Source of the DNA: Zygnema cylindricum | Taxonomy: Eukaryota; Streptophyta; Zygnematophyceae; Zygnematales; Zygnemataceae | Assembly (NCBI GenBank): GCA_037447655.1 | Contig: JBBHKE010001539.1 | Coordinates: 97,224 to 161,223, forward strand | DNA: 64,000 bases | Direction of reading: 5' to 3' | Shown: positions 58,701-64,000 of the stretch, in pieces | Position numbering within the stretch: position 1 is the stretch's first letter | How the letters are laid out: each line of letters opens with the position of its first letter | Notes under the pieces: generated by a model | Database searches by the model: none | Told to the model about the DNA's origin: nothing | The model's input: only the letters and a program-made list of their open reading frames with translations | Position numbers and translations under genes: made by a program

Positions 58701-61700
58701 TGGTCGTCCACACATGGGAGGGAGCTGTCTTTGTTTCTAATGTGGTACCCCCCTTATCCTATCTTAAAACATTCATTTCTGCAATAAGAGGAAATATTGT
58801 TTTGGATTATCGTCTTATGTTAGTTGCAGATTTGAGAGATTGCGTTGTTTCTTATCTTGGCGGTGGGCATTTGGTCCTACAGCAATGGTAAAAGAAAAAG
58901 ACTTTCCTATTGCTTAGGAAATATTAGATCTCCCCCTTTCTCTATCTCTCTCTCTCCCCCCCCCTCTCTCTTTCCCTCTCTCTATCTTGCGCTCTCCTCT
59001 CTCTCTCTGCTCAAGAATACCATTTCTGTAAATTTTCTCATTTGCAAATGTTGGCAAAACGAACCTCAACAAGAACACCACTTGCTCATCACTGTGAAAG
59101 TTAATCACTCTAATTCGATTGTCTGCTTTTTTGAACCAAAATCACAAATTAGTGTTAATAGCACTAATAAGTTAATCGGCCCATGATGATGCATGTGGCA
59201 AACATCATTTAGTGTTAACAAAACATTATTTCATGTAGTGTATTCTAATTTTTATTTACTAACTCTAATAGCGATGGGCGGTCTAGAATTGTGGGCATAT
59301 ATTTACGAAGAGAGTTGGGAAACATAAAAGTGAACTTAGTAAAAAAAAAATGGTCAGTAAAGGAATTTTGGTCGGTATCTTTGACGAATGTTTCGTCATG
59401 GTTGGGTGCAGCTACCATGAAAGTAAAGGCGAAAACCCTAAATGACATTTACTGAAGTCTCATTGAGGTTCGTCAAAATCACGACCTCTCATTTTTTGAA
59501 CCGAGATAGAATAAAAATGTTTTCCGAAGAGGGATAGAATCAAATAACAGGCGATTGAAAGCTTAAAGATAGTACATAAAATGGCATCACTTTTGTTAAA
59601 TGTAGTACAGAAAATGGTATTACTATTGCTTAATGTGTGTGGGTATGGTCTGCGAGTCTCTGAAAAGATAAACTGATTGTTATAGGAACAACACATATAA
59701 TTTGTGTACTGTATGGGTTTTGCAGACGGAAGCAAACTTGGAAGTGAAGACAGACGGCGGTGACGTCACACTGGGTCAGTGCCTTTCTAAATCTTTGCAG
59801 TCCTTTCTTAAAGCTTAGGTCGACTCCCTCACTCCCACGCCCTCACTCCCACTCGCACACTCCTAATCCCTCCCTTCCACTCCCTGCCTCCAAGCCCCTG
59901 CCTCCCACTTCCTGACTCCCACTGCCTAAACTCCTACTCCCTCCCAGCCCCACTCCATCCCTCGCACTCTCTCACTCCCACTCCCTCACGCCCACTCCCG
60001 CCCTCCCACTCCCTCATTCCTTCTCCCTCACACCCACTCCCTCCCCTCCCACTCCTTCCCTCCCTCTCTCATCTCCCTCTCCTATCTCCTCCTCCTCCCC
60101 TCCCTCCTCCCTTTCCTGGCCGCAAGGAGAAGAGACTCACTTGACCAGGGAGGAAAGAGAGGAGGAGGAGGGAGAGGGAGGAGGAGAGGAGGAGGAGGGA
60201 GTGGAGGCAGAAGGGAGGGTGCAGGGAGGAAGGAAGAGATCAATCAGGAGTCAGATACAAATGTGGAAATCGTCGATCGTCACGTCGAAAAGAAACCTTA
60301 ATGTGAAATTAATGGACAGAATACTCCTACATGTCTCCTTTATTGAGAACTCTGTTCACTGGCCATTAGGGTTCGCTATTAGGGTTAACCACACTATTTT
60401 GTTCGTGACTTGTTTTTTTCCAAAATTCATGAAACAGTGTCGTTAACACTATTTAAAGGAGTGACGTTATTCCGGTCTACCTCACTTCTGCCCTAAGTTT
60501 TATCCATACTAATTTATACTCTTAATTCTTTACACTAATGACGATGGGCAGTGTAATGTGATTTGTAAATTAGGGTTTTTGGTATTTATAATATTGTGGG
60601 TTTTGGTATTTGCAGATATACTCGGCTCTGCAAGCCTCGACCCATGGAGGCAATGCTTCCTTTGGACAAGTTCTTGGAAATGATGTGGTAATTTCAACGG
60701 GAGAGGGAGACCTCCATTTGGAGTCTATGTATGGCGAAAGTGAGCATAGGATCTCTTCTTCATCATCTGATTTCATTATATCTTTCTCGGTCTTTCATTA
60801 TCGTTGCAGAAAAAAGTTGTGGAAGATGGGTATGGTTGGGAACAGTCTTATTTCTTTTGTTAACTCTCACCTCAACCTGCTGTTTTTTTATGGTTTTTTA
60901 GGATTTTATAGGGTTTTTTCGGGACATATCCTCACAGCAGTTAAATAAAAGTGCTGGCGGTGAAATAATGTGGTACACCTAAAATTTTGTAATACCATAA
61001 AGTCGTAAAGAAGTACGCATAATGTAAATAAATATGTCAAATGGACGAATAAAGCAAAAATTGACAGACTGGTAAAGCAGTAAAGGAGGGAGTGGTGGGT
61101 ATTTTGTGATCAGATTTGAAGGTTGTGGATTGTCGAAGACTTCAAATGTCGACTCTGAGCTCGCAGGCGGCTGAGGTGAACTTTTCCTTCCATGCCTTGT
61201 GAGAATAACAATTGGTATTCACTTTTGTGAGTTGCCTGCTCTCCATATTCCTTTGACAGTCATTCCACCTTTTCTTGTCCCCAGGAATTTACTTAGCTTT
61301 TGTTTTTAAACTTCTATATTAGTGTGTGTGAGAGAAAGAAAGAGAGAGAGAGAAAGGGAGAGGGAGGGGGATGGAGGGGGAGGCAGAGGGAGAGGGAAAG
61401 GGAGTGGGGGAGAGAGCGTTCCCTTTGCTTATCTGGCCTCTTTGGTTAACATGAACAGATAACGGTGGGAGATGGAGGAGTTGCCATAGAGGGCCTTGAT
61501 GGGTAATTTTTCCCCCTCTCCCTCTCTTTCTTTCGGAAAAACACATTGTCAGTGACTGTCGCAATTTGGAAAGTAAAAATGTTGTATGGAAAACATGGAA
61601 AACCTTCTTCTTTATTATAACTATACAACCCAAGTATTCCATTCTTTGAAACTAGGAAGCCATGAAATGCCTTTACTTAAAATAGCGGTTATTATGAAAC

Positions 61701-63138
61701 GTTTTTTTTGCACCTTATATGAAATTAAGTAAAGATTCTTTTTTAAACTTTTTTTTTGCATGTTAAAGGGTCTTTTCAACACATTTCGTTGCACCGACCT
61801 TATATGAAAAGGTTTTTTTAGAAGACTGCAATCTTCCCCTTTCCCTATTGCTCCTCTCTTCTCCCTCTTCATATTGCTCCTGTCTTCTCCCTCTTCATAT
61901 TGCTCCTCTTTTCTCCCTCTTCATATTGCTCCTCTCTTCTCCCTTTTCTTATTGCTCCTCTCTTCTCCCTCTTCATATTGCTCCTCTCTTCTCCCTCTTC
62001 ATATTGCTTCTCTCTTCTCCCTCTCCATATTGTGGTTGTCTTTTACTTTTTTAGGAATGTGAAAATACAATCTGGTGGAGGAAATGTCCAACTACAACTC
62101 CATGAAAATGCTCAAATGGTAATAATATCCAATTTGAACTTTCCTAACTTTCTTTTCTTTACTTTTATGCAATGTTGCTTTTTAACTTCTTTTGTCCTTT
62201 TAGGAAACCCTAGAAAAACTTTGAAAGTACCCGGAAAAGGCACTGGGAAAATCCTAAAAAATGCTAAAATATGTGGAAAAACCCGAAAAACTTTAAGACT
62301 TTTCTAAATCACATGTAAAAGTGTTGAACAACTCAACAGATGTTTTTTTATGAAAAGTTTTTACCTTCAACATTCACTATCCATTTATTTTCGTAACCAA
62401 GGTTCATTTGCAGGTGGAAGTCAATGCGGTAGAGGGAGATGTCACTGTTTTTCTTCCCTCTTCGCTAACAGCGAAGGTCAGAAATCTCTCTTTCTCTCTC
62501 TCTCCCTCCCTCCTCCCCCTTGCTTCCCTCTCTCGCTCCCCTTCTTTCCCTTCCCTCCCTCTCTCCCTCCCTGTTTTTTCTGTCAATACCTAGCATTTTC
62601 CTACCTTTTATTCCTCTCATCCCATGTTCATTATATTCTGTTTCTTCAGTTGACTGATCTTGTGTCCTTTCCATTTTCATTTTCCCTCCATCCCGTCCCT
62701 CCCGTCCCTCCCTCCCTCCCTCCCTCCCTCCCTCATATTCCCGTCTTCCCATGTTCATTATATTTCTTCGGTCGACTGATCTTGTGTCCTTTCCATTTTC
62801 ATTTCATACAGGTGGAGTATACTGGAGAAGGTTCATTTTGTCACGACTTGCCTCTCTCTGTCTTATCTGAAGGGGACGATTCTCGCGACAAAAACGATTC
62901 CTCGATGACAGTTTTTGACGAAACAAAAACTAAATCTCAATCGGTGATTTTCGAAGCAAATCCTTCGCCGAGTCAAAGAAAAATAGGAGCCGTTGATGGA
63001 ATAATATCGGGGAGGGATGGGAATCTCGAAAGAGAGAGGCTTTGCTCTATGAAGATAACGACAAATAAAGGTACGTTAGCGGTTAAAAGAAGAAGTTGGA
63101 TAGAAGCCGCGATTGAGAAAGCGTGTAAAAAACCGTAA
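55781..63138 (+). CDS. FAM185A-like protein (DUF4097-type beta-repeat), probably organellar
   Basis: The family (human FAM185A) has no established function. Secure exons: 55781-56200, 56869-56937, 58063-58141, 58614-58744, 59726-59774, 60616-60739, 61459-61502, 62055-62118, 62414-62476, 62812-63138. Phases agree except that a small exon must be missing after 59774 and another after 60739 (60810-60829 fits by phase). Exon 1 begins MVLFKKWLFTPGTL and is rich in basic, Ser and Leu residues, like a mitochondrial or plastid presequence. The middle encodes repeated short beta strands (VNVTGETSVDVAV, VSIPERWCNVVVHTWEGAV, LEVKTDGGDVTLG, NDVVISTGEGDLHLES, VKIQSGGGNVQLQL, VNAVEGDVTVFLPSSL). The end has NKGTLAVKRRSWIEA, which matches the family's C-terminal signature. 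Introns carry three MITEs and several minisatellites. Confidence 0.7.
56972..57157. mobile_element. MITE of the CACCG/TA family in FAM185A-like intron 2
   Basis: Left ACACCATTAGAGTTAATAAC, right CCAATAGCGATGTAAGGTG then TA. The left flank is GA rather than TA. The interior matches 26116-26314 (ATAAATTAGTGTTG, GTGGTCCATAATGAGCCATG). Confidence 0.6.
58288..58445. mobile_element. TAGGGTAAT-family short element in a FAM185A-like intron
   Basis: Left end TAGGGTAACTCTACAGAGCT then ATTACCGGC; the interior CAATTTTCTGTACGATTACT closely matches 33660-33680. The right edge is approximate. Confidence 0.5.
58930..59010. repeat. CT-rich microsatellite
   Basis: CTCTCTCTCTC and CCCCCCCC stretches in an intron of the FAM185A-like gene. 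Confidence 0.7.
59093..59284. mobile_element. MITE of the CACCG/TA family (diverged)
   Basis: Right end CTCTAATAGCGATGGGCGGT followed by CTA; interior CAAATTAGTGTTAATAGCAC and CGGCCCATGATGATGCATGT as in relatives at 26116 and 56972. The left end is degenerate. Confidence 0.55.
59826..60230. repeat. CACTCCC-type minisatellite followed by GGA-rich block
   Basis: Irregular units CTCCCACTCCCTCACTCC dominate 59826-60120, then the purine strand appears as GGAGGAGGAGG to about 60230. The two halves are partly complementary and could form a hairpin. It is intronic in the FAM185A-like gene. Confidence 0.7.
60369..60553. mobile_element. MITE of the CACCG/TA family
   Basis: Left GGGTTCGCTATTAGGGTTAA, right CTAATGACGATGGGCAGTG then TA. 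It ends about 60 bp upstream of the 60616 exon. Confidence 0.6.
61843..62040. repeat. 26-bp minisatellite at a FAM185A-like acceptor
   Basis: About seven units of CTCCTCTCTTCTCCCTCTTC followed by ATATTG end 14 bp before the AG at 62053-62054. Since 26 is not a multiple of three, all three frames stay open and repeat the same Leu-Ser-Pro-Tyr-Cys peptide. Confidence 0.9.
62684..62742. repeat. (CCCT)n microsatellite
   Basis: CCCTCCCTCCCT repeat in the last intron of the FAM185A-like gene. Confidence 0.85.
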
Positions 63139-64000
63139 AAATATGTGGGTTCCTTGGACCATAAATAGTATTCCAAATATCATTATTTGTATGATCTTTG
63201 ATCTGTGAGAAAAAGTAGAATCGTCGTCTGTCAGAAAGAGGGGGAGAGGGAGAGGGAGAGGGAGGGAGAGGGAGAGAGAGGGAGAGAGAGAAGGAGAGGT
63301 AAAGGATGGAATGAAGAGTGGCAGTTATACAGCCAGGGTTTAGGCAGAAAGGATTAGGAGAAAGAGAGAGAATGGAAAAAGGTGAGGTTAAAGTAGCGCA
63401 AGAAATAATACTGGTTGTTTCTCTTTTTTTGTTTCTTCTAATCTTCTCACGTTAACATGAGTAGTGAACTTTTTGCTCATTAACTATCTGTTAATATTGT
63501 AGATTTGAGTTTGAACTTGTGTCTACGCTTTGTGAACATTTTTTGTTTTCTAGCACTTAAATTATAGTTCAAATATATGAAAACAATATGGTATCCGTGT
63601 ATGAAGTGAGTGTCATATAAAACGTGCGTTGTTTGAGGTTACCGCATATAGCGTTTCTAATCTAGAAAAAGAAATGTATGTTAGATGTTGACATTAGATG
63701 TCCAAATTTGACATTAGGGTTTTTCAATTATGATGACGAGGATGGCTCAGATGAGGACGATGATGATGATGATGAGGATGAGGATGAAATAGACGATGAA
63801 TAGATCCTTAGTCTCATGGTCGAAACGTGTCTGACCACCTTAGTTTTATGTTTGTTTTTTTAGGAGAGATAAAAGGGAAACATGTTCACACAAGTTAAGC
63901 TGAATGAATGTGTTCACAAAACTTTAATATTAATTCTTCATGTTTTCGAGGAGCTTTATTGAGAAAGGGTGATGGTCAACCATCTGAGTACATGAAAACA
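63139..64000. other. 3' flank of the FAM185A-like gene
   Basis: A GA-rich tract (63235-63300), a CATAGTTCAAA-family-like stretch (63555-63670) and a short acidic frame at 63718-63803. The last begins after TTAG and reads YDDEDGSDEDDD, then DEDEDEIDDE before a TAG. It could be the terminal exon of another gene with an acidic tail, or only a GAT repeat. Confidence 0.35.

Noticed and set aside
61848-62307. Cysteine/serine repeat protein
   Set aside because: Produced by the 26-bp minisatellite in all three frames and located in an intron.
63718-63803. Acidic terminal exon of a NAP/SET-like gene
   Set aside because: Only a GAT/GAG repeat with a plausible TTAG acceptor; no upstream exon found, so kept only as a note in the flank entry.

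Overview
This is a 64 kb piece of a plant-lineage nuclear genome. It has spliceosomal introns with GT..AG borders and AT-rich spacers. It carries a gene for a thylakoid-lumen protein with a two-part targeting peptide, a plant-type tRNA-Glu(CTC), Copia retrotransposons and many small inverted-repeat transposons. It suggests a streptophyte such as a charophyte alga or seed-free plant; the species cannot be fixed from the sequence.

Four host genes can be modelled. KU80 (XRCC5), 25500-32841 (+), has 12 exons that splice in phase to 725 codons. REV7 (MAD2L2), 36860-42125 (+), has 5 exons and 207 codons. A TL17-like thylakoid-lumen pentapeptide-repeat protein, 43336-45923 (-), has 4 exons and 237 codons. 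A FAM185A-like beta-repeat protein, 55781-63138 (+), has at least 10 secure exons and some joints unresolved. A two-exon Glu/Lys-rich coiled-coil ORF (285-1725) is less certain. KU80 (end joining) and REV7 (translesion synthesis; end-joining control in animals) are consecutive genes on the same strand about 4 kb apart.

The rest is mostly mobile DNA. A large DNA transposon occurs twice in opposite orientation: 3751-19906 (+) and about 47053-55070 (-). It encodes a pogo/Tc5-like DDE_1 transposase split by introns, a separate acidic ORF block, and arrays of short CGACGA..TCGTCG palindromes. Copy 1 is interrupted by a full Copia element (9936-16380, 1.05 kb LTRs, 5-bp target duplication); copy 2 keeps the empty site. 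Both transposases are broken. About eleven short elements share the large element's ends and TA target, and most lie in introns of KU80, REV7 and FAM185A. Other families are hAT-like elements with exact 8-bp duplications and tRNA-like interiors (33926-34775, 46196-46883, 21190-21451), a TAGGGTAAT family, and a truncated Copia pol fragment (21442-23665).

A recurring oddity is short tandem duplication of exon borders or of the stop-codon region in the host genes (KU80 exons 6 and 8, TL17 exon 3 acceptor, REV7 stop). These are the most unusual gene-level signals here, with the KU80-REV7 adjacency, the KU80 C-terminus and the intron-hosted accessory ORFs of the large transposon.
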